DNA of 45,766 bases from Vibrio variabilis (lineage in GTDB: Bacteria; Pseudomonadota; Gammaproteobacteria; Enterobacterales; Vibrionaceae): the NCBI RefSeq assembly GCF_003263785.1, contig NZ_JYJK01000080.1:1-45766 (forward strand), in the 5' to 3' direction. Within the stretch, counting starts at the first letter, position 1. Every line of letters begins with the position of its first letter. The notes under the pieces are model-generated. The model made no database searches. It was not told where the DNA came from and saw only the letters and a program-made list of their open reading frames with translations. Positions 17,477 through 26,982 of the stretch are shown one piece after another. The translations under genes and the position numbers were made by a program.

Positions 17477-18442
17477 ATGGAATGTGGGGAACGGCACGGA
17501 CAACTGTTACTACAATTCGCTTGTGGCACGCTAGTGTTTACGCGAGAGTTTGTGCAAAGTTGCTCCAAAGAGTTAAAGTCTATTGAACCAGAGCAGGTGA
17601 TATGTGAGAGCCCCAGCGGGGTGTTTAAAGATTTTGGTAATGGATTTTATGCGTATCGCAAACAATCAAAAGATGAGCAAACGCTAGTGTTGAAATGCAC
17701 CGTAGGCGAAGTTGCGTTTCAGGTTTATTGCCCCATTGATTCACATAAAGTGTTGAGTATCCCTGACCATCTAGATTTGCCTTGCTTAGATATGAGTGAC
17801 TTATCCTTGCGCAGACAAGTCCCGTCTCTTTCTGGCTATACGATGCTCAGTGATGGAACCGTCATGATTCCAATAGACAGCTTGTGTCGAAACGCATCCG
17901 GAGAAATATCGGATAAAGTGAAGGTCTCTTTGCTGGATGTCGATGACATAGAAGAGGGTTACACCTTCAGTGTCACTCCGAAGTATTTGCTGGTCTACCC
18001 CAAGCAAACAATACTGGCTCCGAAATCAGAGCTGTGTCACTTGACGCTTTTATTCAAGAATGTTGATAGTGACGAGATCACCAAGGTTATGATCTGTTTG
18101 GACTTCTCTCGTTTCTCTAGTTTGTTTACCTCTAGGCTATCCTTGTCTCCCGATACCAAGTGTTTTGAGCAGAAAGTGTTGACACAGGTAACCCCTTTAT
18201 TGTCGAGCCCCATCGCTTTTGTAGAGTCTGTATTCTGTCTGGATGATCAACAGTTCTTAGTCCCACAAGCGGATGGTTCGTTTGTTTATAAGCAGGACCA
18301 CGCCGTATCAGTCAATCCAAGGCGCTTTGTATACTCGATTTGTGATGGCGTAGAGCATATTGCAACAGGGATTGCGGTTGCAAACCTGCCAAGACAGTTA
18401 CAGGTGAAACCAAAAAGTCGACAAACGAATACGGAGTATTGA
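17477..18442 (+). CDS. Hypothetical protein of unknown family (321 aa)
   Basis: ATG 17477 lies six bases after AGGTG, a good ribosome site, and 31 bases after the EAL stop, so it is probably in the same operon. There is no signal peptide or membrane helix. It is rich in short alternating hydrophobic/polar stretches (KVKVSLLDVDDIEEGYTFSV) that suggest mostly beta structure, and has many cysteines for a cytoplasmic protein (first half VICESPSGVF, CTVGEVAFQVYC). I do not recognise a family. Position between a c-di-GMP phosphodiesterase and an NO sensor suggests a part in the same signalling unit. Confidence 0.7.
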   Translation: MECGERHGQLLLQFACGTLVFTREFVQSCSKELKSIEPEQVICESPSGVFKDFGNGFYAYRKQSKDEQTLVLKCTVGEVAFQVYCPIDSHKVLSIPDHLDLPCLDMSDLSLRRQVPSLSGYTMLSDGTVMIPIDSLCRNASGEISDKVKVSLLDVDDIEEGYTFSVTPKYLLVYPKQTILAPKSELCHLTLLFKNVDSDEITKVMICLDFSRFSSLFTSRLSLSPDTKCFEQKVLTQVTPLLSSPIAFVESVFCLDDQQFLVPQADGSFVYKQDHAVSVNPRRFVYSICDGVEHIATGIAVANLPRQLQVKPKSRQTNTEY

Positions 18443-18505
18443 AGTGAGAGCTTACGTCGTTCCTTTGTACCAGTATATCGATACTAAAAAGTTCTCTTGT
18501 CCTTA

Positions 18506-18541
18506 TTAGTTGATATTTAAGAATATATGGAAAACAACTAA
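18506..18541. promoter_or_regulatory. Nested inverted repeats upstream of the H-NOX gene
   Basis: Outer arms TTAGTTG (18506-18512) and CAACTAA (18535-18541) enclose an inner near-palindrome ATATT-TAAG-AATAT (18513-18526). They lie ~75 bases before the H-NOX start in a 171-bp gap. An operator is possible; I cannot match it confidently to NsrR, NorR or another known site. Confidence 0.35.
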
Positions 18542-18613
18542 GAATTGTCCTAATACTTTAATGAGTCACAATAAACACCCACCTCGGGCGTTCCACTAGC
18601 ATGGAGAAGATGA

Positions 18614-19153
18614 ATGAAAGGAATTATTTTTACTGAATTCATGGAGTTGGTTGAAGAGAAATTTGGCTTGGACGTTCTGGATGAGGTGTTAGAGATGTCT
18701 GGAGACGAGGGCATTTATACTGCGGTTGGCAGCTATGACCATCGAGACTTGGTTAAGCTTATTGTCAACTTGAGTAAAAAAACCAATATCGATCCGGAAA
18801 CACTTCAACAAGTGTTTGGACAGACGGTGTTTAAGACTTTGCTTGCCTCTATTCCAGAAAGTGCCAGCATTGGCAGTAGTAACTCCACTTTTCAGTTCAT
18901 CCGACACGTGGAAGACTATATCCATGTCGAGGTGAAGAAGCTTTATTCCGACGCAGAGCCTCCCAAGTTCCATTTTATTAGTGAGTCCGAGACAGATATG
19001 GTGATGGATTATCAAAGCGCTCGTTGCATGTCACATGTTTGCTTGGGGCTAATCGAAGGTTGTGCCGAACACTTTGGCGAAAAACTCAACGTTGAGATGA
19101 CGCCGCAATCGGACGACAACAGTACGGTCAGATTTAGCCTATCTCTGGTGTAA
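18614..19153 (+). CDS. H-NOX haem nitric-oxide-binding sensor protein
   Basis: 179 aa. The N-terminus MKGIIFTEFMELVEEKFG is typical. The proximal haem ligand is His104 in HVEDYIHVEVKKLY, and the haem-propionate motif YxSxR is Tyr133-Ser135-Arg137 (DYQSARC). Stand-alone H-NOX proteins of facultative bacteria bind NO with ferrous haem and control a cognate histidine kinase or c-di-GMP enzyme encoded beside them. Here a hybrid kinase starts seven bases downstream. A GGAG ribosome site precedes ATG 18614. In Shewanella and V. harveyi such pairs feed biofilm and quorum-sensing circuits. Confidence 0.95.
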   Translation: MKGIIFTEFMELVEEKFGLDVLDEVLEMSGDEGIYTAVGSYDHRDLVKLIVNLSKKTNIDPETLQQVFGQTVFKTLLASIPESASIGSSNSTFQFIRHVEDYIHVEVKKLYSDAEPPKFHFISESETDMVMDYQSARCMSHVCLGLIEGCAEHFGEKLNVEMTPQSDDNSTVRFSLSLV

Positions 19154-19160
19154 CAACATT

Positions 19161-20900
19161 ATGCCTAACGGTTCGGCGATTGAGCGCAAACTCAAGCGTG
19201 AAATAGCGGCTAGAAAAGCAGCGGAAAGCTTGCTAGAACAAAAGAGCCTGGAGCTTTTTAATGCTAACCAGCAGCTCGAGGTTGCATTAAAGCAGACTGA
19301 AGCGCGTTCTGAAGCAAGCTTTAAACGTCTTGAGTTTCAGCAGAATATCGAACGTATTCTGATACATTTCGGTAAGACTTTCCTGCGCTCGAATTTGGAC
19401 GATGTACTGGTCATCGATCTTGTTAATCAACTCTCTCATGTTTCGGATGATGTCGCTTGCGCCATTTCCCTGCCGAGTGAACTTTTGCCAGCAGTGACTC
19501 AATCCAATTACCAAACCAAGAAGTACATCGAGATAACTGCCCAAGAAGGAAGTACAACGTCCTGCATTTCCATAGAGCTTGAACAGAAAGTCATCGGTAA
19601 GCTGGATCTCGCTGTCCTTGAGGCAACGTTTGATATGGACTTTGTGAACACCCAGATGTCACTGGTGTGTGAGCTACTCGCCAGTTCTATCAACCGTCAG
19701 GTTATCAATCAGCGTTTAGTTGAGTCAAAGGAGCGGGCAGAAGCGTCAGAGCGTTCAACGAGAGAGTTCTTGGCGATGATCAACCATGAGCTCCGCACTC
19801 CTTTAAATGGTTTGTTGGGCAGTGTAGAGCTATTGGCGGATACCGGATTATCTGATGCACAAAAAGACCTTCACCATAACCTTAGTCAGTCTGGGCAACT
19901 TCTACGCTCGATTATCAATGACTTATTGGATTTCAGTAAGATAGATGCTGGTATGCTTGAGCTTATTGAATCGAACTTTGGTTGGAGTTCGTTAGAGTCG
20001 ACATTAAAAAGCATTTTCGAACACAAAGCACAAGAGAAACAGATTGGTTTTACGATTGAGACGTTAAACTTAGATAATCAGCAAATCAAAGGAGACTTGG
20101 AGCGAGTCACTCAAATTTTCGTTAACTTGATCGGCAACGCGATTAAGTTTACCGACAAAGGTGAAGTCAGTGTCCGCGTCGAGAATGGTGCTACGGGACT
20201 GCAAGTCGCTGTAAAAGATACCGGAATTGGGATTAGTGAATCAGCTCAGAAAAAGTTGTTTCAACCGTTCACTCAGGCCGATCGCTCTAGCTCTCGAAAC
20301 TATGAGGGCACCGGACTAGGCTTAGCAATATGCCGTCGGTTAGTTGAGTTGATGGGAGGGAATATCTCCCTTGAGAGTCAATTAGGGGTCGGTACGACCT
20401 TCCATATGTTTTTGCCGCTCAAGACAGAAAGGATTGAGATGCAGACTGAGGCCGTTCAGGCCGAGAATACGCAAGCATTAGACTTTTCCGCATTAAAAAT
20501 TCTAGTGGTTGACGATATCAAAATGAACCAAGTAATCATCACTAAGATGTTGAGTAAATTGGGAATTTCGCCAGACTTGGCGGTTAACGGTCTCGAAGCG
20601 GTTGAGCATGCGAGCCATCAGCAATACGACATTATTTTCATGGACTGTCGAATGCCAGTGATGGACGGGTTTGAGGCGACCAAACGACTGCGCAGTGCCA
20701 AATACAGTAAACCAATAGTGGCTCTGACCGCGGGTACCACAACGGAAGAACGTCAAAATTGTTACGATGTAGGGATGGACGACATATTGTCCAAACCCTA
20801 CACCGCCAAAGATCTTACTCAAACACTGGCTAAATGGGGCCAAATTGGGGACTTGAGGCGATTTAGCGTTAGACCCGTTCGAGTGTCACAAGCTGTCTAA
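19161..20900 (+). CDS. H-NOX-associated hybrid histidine kinase (HnoK/HqsK type)
   Basis: 579 aa and cytoplasmic: no membrane segment. An N-terminal coiled coil (about 8-60) and a sensor region (60-185) precede HisKA with phospho-His209 (INHELRTPLNG), the ATPase N box NLIGNAIKF (322-330), G1 DTGIGIS (353-359) and G2 GTGLGLA (383-389). A receiver domain follows at about 445-560 with Asp495 and the conserved Lys of SKPY. It lies seven bases after the H-NOX gene, so H-NOX is its probable regulator. Its receiver needs an HPt partner: LuxU-like proteins in V. harveyi, or the HPt encoded at 12825 in this same block. The 3' end overlaps the pabB 3' end by 15 bp. Confidence 0.95.
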   Translation: MPNGSAIERKLKREIAARKAAESLLEQKSLELFNANQQLEVALKQTEARSEASFKRLEFQQNIERILIHFGKTFLRSNLDDVLVIDLVNQLSHVSDDVACAISLPSELLPAVTQSNYQTKKYIEITAQEGSTTSCISIELEQKVIGKLDLAVLEATFDMDFVNTQMSLVCELLASSINRQVINQRLVESKERAEASERSTREFLAMINHELRTPLNGLLGSVELLADTGLSDAQKDLHHNLSQSGQLLRSIINDLLDFSKIDAGMLELIESNFGWSSLESTLKSIFEHKAQEKQIGFTIETLNLDNQQIKGDLERVTQIFVNLIGNAIKFTDKGEVSVRVENGATGLQVAVKDTGIGISESAQKKLFQPFTQADRSSSRNYEGTGLGLAICRRLVELMGGNISLESQLGVGTTFHMFLPLKTERIEMQTEAVQAENTQALDFSALKILVVDDIKMNQVIITKMLSKLGISPDLAVNGLEAVEHASHQQYDIIFMDCRMPVMDGFEATKRLRSAKYSKPIVALTAGTTTEERQNCYDVGMDDILSKPYTAKDLTQTLAKWGQIGDLRRFSVRPVRVSQAV

Positions 20901-22291
20901 TATCGGCAGTATTTTGCCTAGTTTGTGGTACGTTTCTTGATATTCATCGTCACAGTCACTGTCTGCCACTATGCCGCCGCCCGCCCAAGCGTAAATCTCA
21001 CCTTGAGTCGCTATGAGTGTACGAATCGTAATGCTGGTGTCCATTACACCATGAGCACTGATATAACCAATACTGCCACAGTAGACGCTGCGTCTGTGCG
21101 GCTCAAGCTCTTCAATGATCTCCATTGCTCGAACCTTTGGTGCACCAGTGATTGAACCGCCAGGGAAGCATGCGCGCAATAGGTCTGTGGCTTGATATTG
21201 ATTGTCTAGCTCTCCTGTCACTGTGCTCACTAAGTGATGAACAGCGGGGAAGCTTTCAACATCAAATAATTTTGGCACCTTCACCGAACCCGGTTTGGCA
21301 ACGCGGCCAATATCGTTCCTCAACAAATCAACGATCATCAAATTTTCGGCTTGATCTTTTGGCGCGTTAGCCAAATCGAGTGCGCTATTTTTGTCTTCAG
21401 CGGGGTCAACAAAACGTGGTCGGGTGCCTTTAATCGGTTTAGTTTCAATGACGCGGTTATGAAGCTGCAAGAAGCGCTCTGGTGAGATGCTTATAATTGC
21501 ACTGTCTTCCAAGCGGATAAACGCACTGAATGGCGCTTGATTGTGTTCATCTAAGACTTCAAAAGCATGCCATTCACTGCCCGAGTACTGAGCACAGTGT
21601 CGCTGGGCTAGATTTATCTGATAGCTATCACCGGCGGAAAGATACTCTTTCACTGAGTGAAAGCGTTGTTGATAATCCGCTTGGCTCATGTTGGATTGCC
21701 ATGGTGTCGTGAGCTTAAACGGGGAGAGAGCTTTGGCTTGTTGGCTCTGCAACCAATTGAGCTTTGTATCTGGTTCAGTGCGACAATCACGGCTTTTTTC
21801 TTCTGGTGGTCGACCATCAGCGCCCAGTCGTAGATACCTATCGCCATATCTGGGGCAGCGATATCATGGCTTGCGGTCTCAGGTATGCGTTCCACTCGTC
21901 GGCCTAGATCGTAGGCAAAATAGCCTAGCGCGCCGCCTAAAAATGGCCAGCTTGTTTCTATGTCTATATGACCAATTTTTTCAGCAATCAGGTTATTGAT
22001 GAGCGTGAATGGGTCATCGCTACTGCTATCTTCTGCTCCATCACAGTGGATTTTTGATTGCTCACCAAAGGTTTGCACCGTCGCAACTGGATCAGCGACC
22101 AAAATATCAAAACGATTGTTTTCATGTTCTAAAGTCGACGACTTTAGCAGCATAGCCCAAGGGATCTGCTCGATAGTGGCAAAGTATTGTTTGGCTAAAT
22201 CTGGTTGATAGGGCAGGTCAACGAATTGAATAGATTGGCTTTCTTTTTTGTTCATTTGCTTAAACTGTGACAGAAACGTTGTCGCACTCAT
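20886..22291 (-). CDS. pabB: Aminodeoxychorismate synthase component I, frameshifted in this sequence
   Basis: Makes 4-amino-4-deoxychorismate from chorismate with PabA, in folate synthesis. Signatures of the chorismate-binding family are present in the C-terminal half: ETKPIKGTRPR, MIVDLLRNDIGRVAKPGSVK and FPGGSITGAPKVRAMEIIEE. The N-terminal half includes GGALGYFAYDLGRRVE. The frame breaks near 21777-21782. Adding one base to the coding strand between GTCGC and ACTGAACC restores IVATEPDTKLNWLQSQQ and a 468-residue protein, close to E. coli PabB (453). I read it as a missing base. The start at ATG 22291 is the longest; an internal Met at codon 13 is possible. Convergent with the hybrid kinase. 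Confidence 0.93.
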
Positions 22292-22513
22292 GGCGCATAG
22301 TGGAAAGCAAGAGTATCATATTTTCACAACAAAAAGTCGGACATTTAGCCTGATAACACTAAGGTTAAAGTGAGTGATATTCAGCGCTCTACTCGAAGTA
22401 GTTACTCGCTTGTCGCTGTTTTTGGATAGACCAAGGGTCTTTGATAGAACAATGGGTTTGATTGGCCAAACAGTTCGGCCTCCTGGAAGCTAAAATTATA
22501 AATGAGGTATTCA

Positions 22514-24034
22514 ATGGCGGTTATTCGTAAAGAAGATGTGATCAGCTCTGTTGCTGATGCATTGCAATACATCTCGTATTACCATCCCCTCGATTTTGTT
22601 CAAGCCCTAGACAAAGCTTATCAAAAGGAAGAGAGCCAAGCGGCGAAAAGACGCGATTGCTCAAATCTTAATTAACTCTCGCATGTCGGCAGAAGGTCAT
22701 AGACCTATCTGTCAGGATACTGGCATTGTGACTTGTTTCGTTAACATCGGTATGAATGTTCAATGGGACAGCGACCTGACGGTTCAAGAGATGATTGATG
22801 AAGGCGTTCGTCAAGGTTATACCAACCCAGACAACCCACTTCGCGCATCGGTTCTTAAAGACCCAGCAGGCAAGCGCATCAACACGAAAGACAATACGCC
22901 AGCTGTCGTGCACATCAATATGGTGCCGGGTGATAAAGTCGAGATCCAAATTGCGGCTAAAGGCGGCGGCTCTGAAAACAAAACCAAGATGGTCATGCTT
23001 AATCCATCCGATGATATTGCTGAATGGGTAGAGAAAACATTGCCAACGATGGGTGCTGGCTGGTGTCCACCGGGCATGCTTGGCATTGGTATTGGCGGTA
23101 CAGCAGAGAAAGCGGCGGTACTGGCAAAAGAATCTCTGATGGAGCATATCGATATTCAAGAGCTTATCGACCGCGGCCCACAGAACGCGGAAGAGGAGCT
23201 TCGCCTAGATATCTTCAATCGAGTGAACAAACTTGGTATTGGTGCTCAAGGTCTTGGCGGCCTGACGACGGTTGTTGATGTGAAAATCAAGACTGCGCCA
23301 ACACATGCGGCATCAAAGCTGTATGTATGATTCCAAACTGCGCGGCAACACGTCATGTGCACTTTACTCTGGATGGCTCAGGTCCTGCCGAGCTTACACC
23401 GCCAAAACTTGAAGAGTGGCCAGAAATCACATGGGAAGCTGGTGCGAACACTCGTCGTGTGAACCTTGATGAAATCACCAAGGAAGACGTTCAAGAGTGG
23501 AAGACAGGTGAAACACTGCTGCTTACTGGTAAAATTCTGACAGGTCGTGATGCGGCGCACAAACGTATTCAAGGCATGTTAGAGAGTGGTGAAGGCCTGC
23601 CTGAAGGCGTGGACTTTAAGGGTAAGTTTATTTACTACGTGGGTCCCGTTGATGCCGTTGGTGATGAGGCTGTGGGCCCAGCAGGTCCAACAACATCGAC
23701 GCGTATGGATAAGTTCACCGACATGATGCTGTCTGAAACCGGTCTTACGGGCATGATTGGTAAAGCTGAGCGTGGTCCAGCGGCGATTGAATCGATTAAA
23801 GAGCACAAAGCGGTCTACTTAATGGCAGTAGGCGGCGCGGCTTATCTTGTAGCGAAAGCAATCAAGAAAGCAAAAGTCGTTGCGTTTGAAGATTTGGGTA
23901 TGGAAGCGATTTACGAGTTTGAAGTCGAAGACATGCCGGTCACTGTTGCGGTGGATTCAAGCGGTGCGAATGCTCACCAAATTGGTCCAGATACGTGGAA
24001 AGTGAAAATCGCGGAAGCGGAAAACGCATCCTAG
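22514..24034 (+). CDS. Class I (iron-sulfur) fumarate hydratase, two frameshifts in this sequence
   Basis: Oxygen-sensitive [4Fe-4S] fumarase of the TCA cycle, fumarate to L-malate. ATG 22514 follows a GAGG ribosome site. The alpha part carries GHRPICQDTGIVTCF and AAKGGGSENKTKM, GWCPPGMLGIGIGG and MIPNCAATRHVHFTL; the beta part carries LTGKILTGRDAAHKR and YYVGPVDA. Two indels cancel: one extra A in the run 22646-22649 (the corrected frame reads SQAAKDAIAQILINSRM) and one missing C at 23319 (corrected ASKPVCMIPNCAATRH). The corrected protein has 506 residues, the usual length. Paired plus and minus errors in a core gene point to the assembly. The gene is often called fumA or fumB in vibrios; I leave the symbol open. 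Confidence 0.95.
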
Positions 24035-24043
24035 TTTGAGTTC

Positions 24044-24081
24044 AAAAAAGTGAGTGTGTGAAGACATACTCACTTTTTTTT
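24044..24081 (+). terminator. Terminator of the fumarase gene
   Basis: A long stem (24044-24060 with 24064-24080, one wobble pair in GTGAGTGTGT/ACATACTCAC) ends in a run of eight T. It is AT-rich on the outer arms and could work in both directions. Confidence 0.9.
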
Positions 24082-24110
24082 ATCTCTATTTTTTTATAAT
24101 TAGTTCAGGC

Positions 24111-24156
24111 ATATACCCTAGTAACTTTTTGGCATCTTGAGGTGACTAGGGTATAT
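24111..24156. repeat. 15-bp inverted repeat, REP-like palindrome
   Basis: Arms ATATACCCTAGTAAC (24111-24125) and GTGACTAGGGTATAT (24142-24156) match at 14 of 15 positions with a 16-base spacer. It lies between the fumarase terminator and the start of a small membrane protein. Similar TATACCC-type palindromes seem familiar to me from vibrio intergenic regions, so it may be a dispersed repeat and not an operator. Confidence 0.7.
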
Positions 24157-24189
24157 ACTCAAAGAAAAAGAACCAAGGAGAGTGCAAAC

Positions 24190-24375
24190 ATGCCTCGATT
24201 TATACAAATATTACAAATCGCAGTACTACTAGTAGTGGGTTTCTTTGTTGGCTATGACTTGATTTTACACGGCATCAGCATCTTCAATGAAAAGTACGTC
24301 ACTATGGCGTGTGTGCTGACCGTACTGCTTGAGATTGCCCTGTTTGTTATCTACAAACTCATTGAGGATGATTAG
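24190..24375 (+). CDS. Small membrane protein (61 aa)
   Basis: Starts at ATG 24190, nine bases after AAGGAG; the frame is open further upstream but that part has no ribosome site. Two membrane helices (about 6-25, IQILQIAVLLVVGFFVGYDL, and 36-55) form a short hairpin. Family not recognised. It sits just before ycjX-ycjF but is separated from them by a strong terminator, so it is its own transcript. Confidence 0.8.
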   Translation: MPRFIQILQIAVLLVVGFFVGYDLILHGISIFNEKYVTMACVLTVLLEIALFVIYKLIEDD

Positions 24376-24413
24376 TGCCAACTGGCTTATCAAAATATCT
24401 CTAGAAACGCTCT

Positions 24414-24442
24414 AAACCCCTGAACTATATCAGGGGTTTTTT
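24414..24442 (+). terminator. Terminator of the 61-aa membrane protein gene
   Basis: A 10-bp stem AAACCCCTGA (24414-24423 with 24430-24439, 6-base loop) followed by TTTTTT. Confidence 0.93.
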
Positions 24443-24507
24443 GTTCATATTTGGTTAATCTCGTATAGTGCATACTGTTCCTCGTCATTTGTATTGGAGT
24501 AAGTTGA

Positions 24508-25880
24508 ATGAACCGCATTGGTCAAGAAGTCTCAGATTTGTTGCATCGAAGCCTAGATTCTCATGTTCGAATTGCTGTTACCGGTTTGTCCAGAGCGGGT
24601 AAGACAGCTTTATCACTTCATTGGTGAACCAGCTACTTCACACTTCCACTCACGATAACTTGCCACTATTAGAGTGTGCTCGAGATGGCCGACTTATTGG
24701 TGCGAAACGCGTCCCTCAGTCTAATTTAATGGTGCCGCGCTTTGCCTATGATGACGCCATGGCGCAGCTTCATGCTGAACCACCTGAATGGCCACAGCCA
24801 ACACGCGATGTAAGTGAAATTCGTTTGGCGTTGAAATATAAGCCAGCGAAAGGAGCAAAACGTCTGTTGAGTAAAACATCAACCTTGTTTATTGATGTTA
24901 TTGACTATCCGGGAGAGTGGCTGCTGGACTTGCCTTTGCTAGACCTTTCCTTTGAGGAATGGAGTGAGCTGCAGTTCGCAAACTTGTCTGGCATTCGTAG
25001 TGAGTGTGCACAAGCTTGGTTTGACGCTTTGGATGCGTTTGATGGTAAAGCAGAAGCCAACGAGAAAGTGATCGCTGAAATCTCTCAGACCTTCACCGAC
25101 TATCTGTTTGCTTGTAAAGATCGTGGGCTTCACTGGGTACAACCCGGTCGCTTTGTGTTACCCGGAGAACTCGCGGGAGCGCCAGTGCTCCAGTTCTTTC
25201 CCTGCAAGCCTTTGGCGGACAAAGCAGAGAAAAACAGTGGTTACGCGATGCTGAAACGCCGCTACGAAGAGTATCAAACCAAGGTCGTTAAGCAGTTCTA
25301 TAAAGAGCACTTCGCTACCTTCGATCGCCAAATCGTGCTGGTGGATTGTCTGCAACCACTGATGGCAGGTGACGAGGCATTCCATGATATGAAGCAGGCG
25401 CTTCAGCAGATCATGAAAAGCTTTCGTTATGGGCAGTCGAATTTGCTGAGACGCTTGTTTGCGTCGCGCATCGACAAAATATTGTTTGCCGCGACAAAAG
25501 CAGACCATGTTACTCCGAATCAGCACGGAAATTTGGTCAGCTTATTGCAACAGATGGTTCACCCTGCATGGCAAGAAACGGCATTTGAAAATATTGAGAT
25601 GAGCTGCATGAGCGTCGCATCAATTCAAGCAACGGAAGCCGGATTTGTCGGTAATGGTAGCGACAGTTCTCCAGCATTGCGTGGCACGACATTGGATAAT
25701 CAGACATTAACGCTCTATCCCGGTGATGTACCAGCAAGACTACCTAAGCCCGACTTTTGGCAGCAAAGTGGGTTTGAGTTTACTTCGTTTAGGCCTTTAG
25801 TAAGTGCACAAGACGCACCATGCGGTCACATTCGCCTTGATAAAGCGATGCAGTATTTGATTGGAGACAAACTTCGATGA
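24508..25880 (+). CDS. ycjX: YcjX-family P-loop NTPase, frameshifted in this sequence
   Basis: A conserved nucleotide-binding protein found beside ycjF and, in enterobacteria, in the phage-shock (Psp) regulon; its molecular role is not settled. The Walker A motif is VTGLSRAGKTA near residue 30, and LFIDVIDYPGEWLLDLPLLD provides the Walker B region. ATG 24508 follows GGAG at eight bases. The frame breaks right after Walker A: three T at 24609-24611 should be four, which restores GKTAFITSLVNQLLH. The corrected protein has 457 residues against 465 in E. coli. The stop overlaps the ycjF start (ATGA). Confidence 0.93.
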
Positions 25881-26895
25881 GTGATATGAAAAACAGAAAA
25901 GTCTTTGATGAAGCGTTGTCTAATGCAGAGCCAACATTAGACATGAACAGCCAAAAGCTGTTTGAGCCTGAGCAAACCTTTGTGCCGGTTGAGCAGGTCG
26001 CTGTTGAAGATGAGAATGATGCCAAGCTGGAGAAAACAATCCGCGGTAGCAGCAAGAAAGGCTGGATAGCGACGACATTTCTGACCGCATTTGCAGGACT
26101 TGTGGGCTGGCAGGCAATCGACAATGTGGTCACCGCTGCTACGACAGGTGATTATCTGTCGCTTGGTTGGTCAGCTTTGGTGACTGGCGTTGCGTTATGG
26201 GTATCGGTGCCTTTGGTAAAGAGCTATTCAAACTTCGTAAATTGAAGAATCACTTCTCAGTACAGGAAGAGGCGCAAGCGTTATTAGATAATGATGCGGT
26301 GGGCAAAGGCGAAAAATTCTGTCAAAAGCTTGCGCAAGAAGCCTCAATACCTGCAGAGCACCCAGCATTTGATCGCTGGCAAAACAGCGTACACAGTGCC
26401 CACAGCGATGCGGAAGTGCTCGATATGTATCAATCTATGGTACTAACAGAGCAGGATAAGAAAGCGATGGCGTCGGTATCAAAGCTTTCTGGTGAGGCAG
26501 CGATATTGGTGGCTCTAAGCCCACTTGCCATTGCTGACATGCTCTTAATCGCGTGGCGAAACTTTCGCATGATTGACAACATCTCCGAGATTTATGGTGT
26601 TGAGCTTGGCTACTGGTCTCGATTGAAACTATTTAAGTTAGTGCTGGTCAATATCGCGATTGCTGGTGCAAGTGAGCTTGCGATCGAATCAAGTGCTGAC
26701 ATATTGTCGATGAACTTGGCAGAAAAACTGTCAGCACGTGCAGGGCAAGGTTTAGGTGTGGGTTTGGTGACGGCACGTTTAGGGTTGAAGACCATCAGTT
26801 TAATGCGTCCGATCCCATTTAAGCAAGATCAGACACCGCGACTTGGCTCAATTAGAAAGTCCGTGGTTGAAAGCCTCAAAAACAAATTGAGCTAA
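25877..26895 (+). CDS. ycjF: YcjF-like membrane protein (DUF697), frameshifted in this sequence
   Basis: Partner of YcjX, coupled by an ATGA overlap. An acidic N-terminus of ~65 residues is followed by two membrane segments (TTFLTAFAGLVGWQAIDNVV and the next at about 95-110), then the soluble DUF697 region with SKLSGEAAILVALSPLAIAD and NISEIYGVELGYWSRLKLFK. The frame breaks at 26197, where one A is missing; restoring it joins TGVALMGIGAFGKELFKLRK and gives 339 residues, near the E. coli length. The corrected protein is complete, so I treat the break as an error. Confidence 0.92.
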
Positions 26896-26982
26896 ATTGA
26901 TACTCAAATCACATTCCAAGAAACTTGATGATATTTATGAGGAAACTTTGATCCTACGCTAGTCCAAGCTGGCATAGTGGCG

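Noticed and set aside
12825..20900. The signalling block as a prophage or integrative element
   Set aside because: No integrase, transposase, tRNA target or direct repeats at the edges that I can see; it may have been acquired, but the mechanism is not visible.
22668..23159. 163-aa minus-strand ORF
   Set aside because: Lies wholly antisense to the conserved fumarase catalytic region; composition (His, Trp, Cys rich) is that of a shadow frame.
22514..24034. Fumarase as a pseudogene
   Set aside because: One extra and one missing base restore a complete 506-aa enzyme with all conserved motifs; decay would have left other damage.
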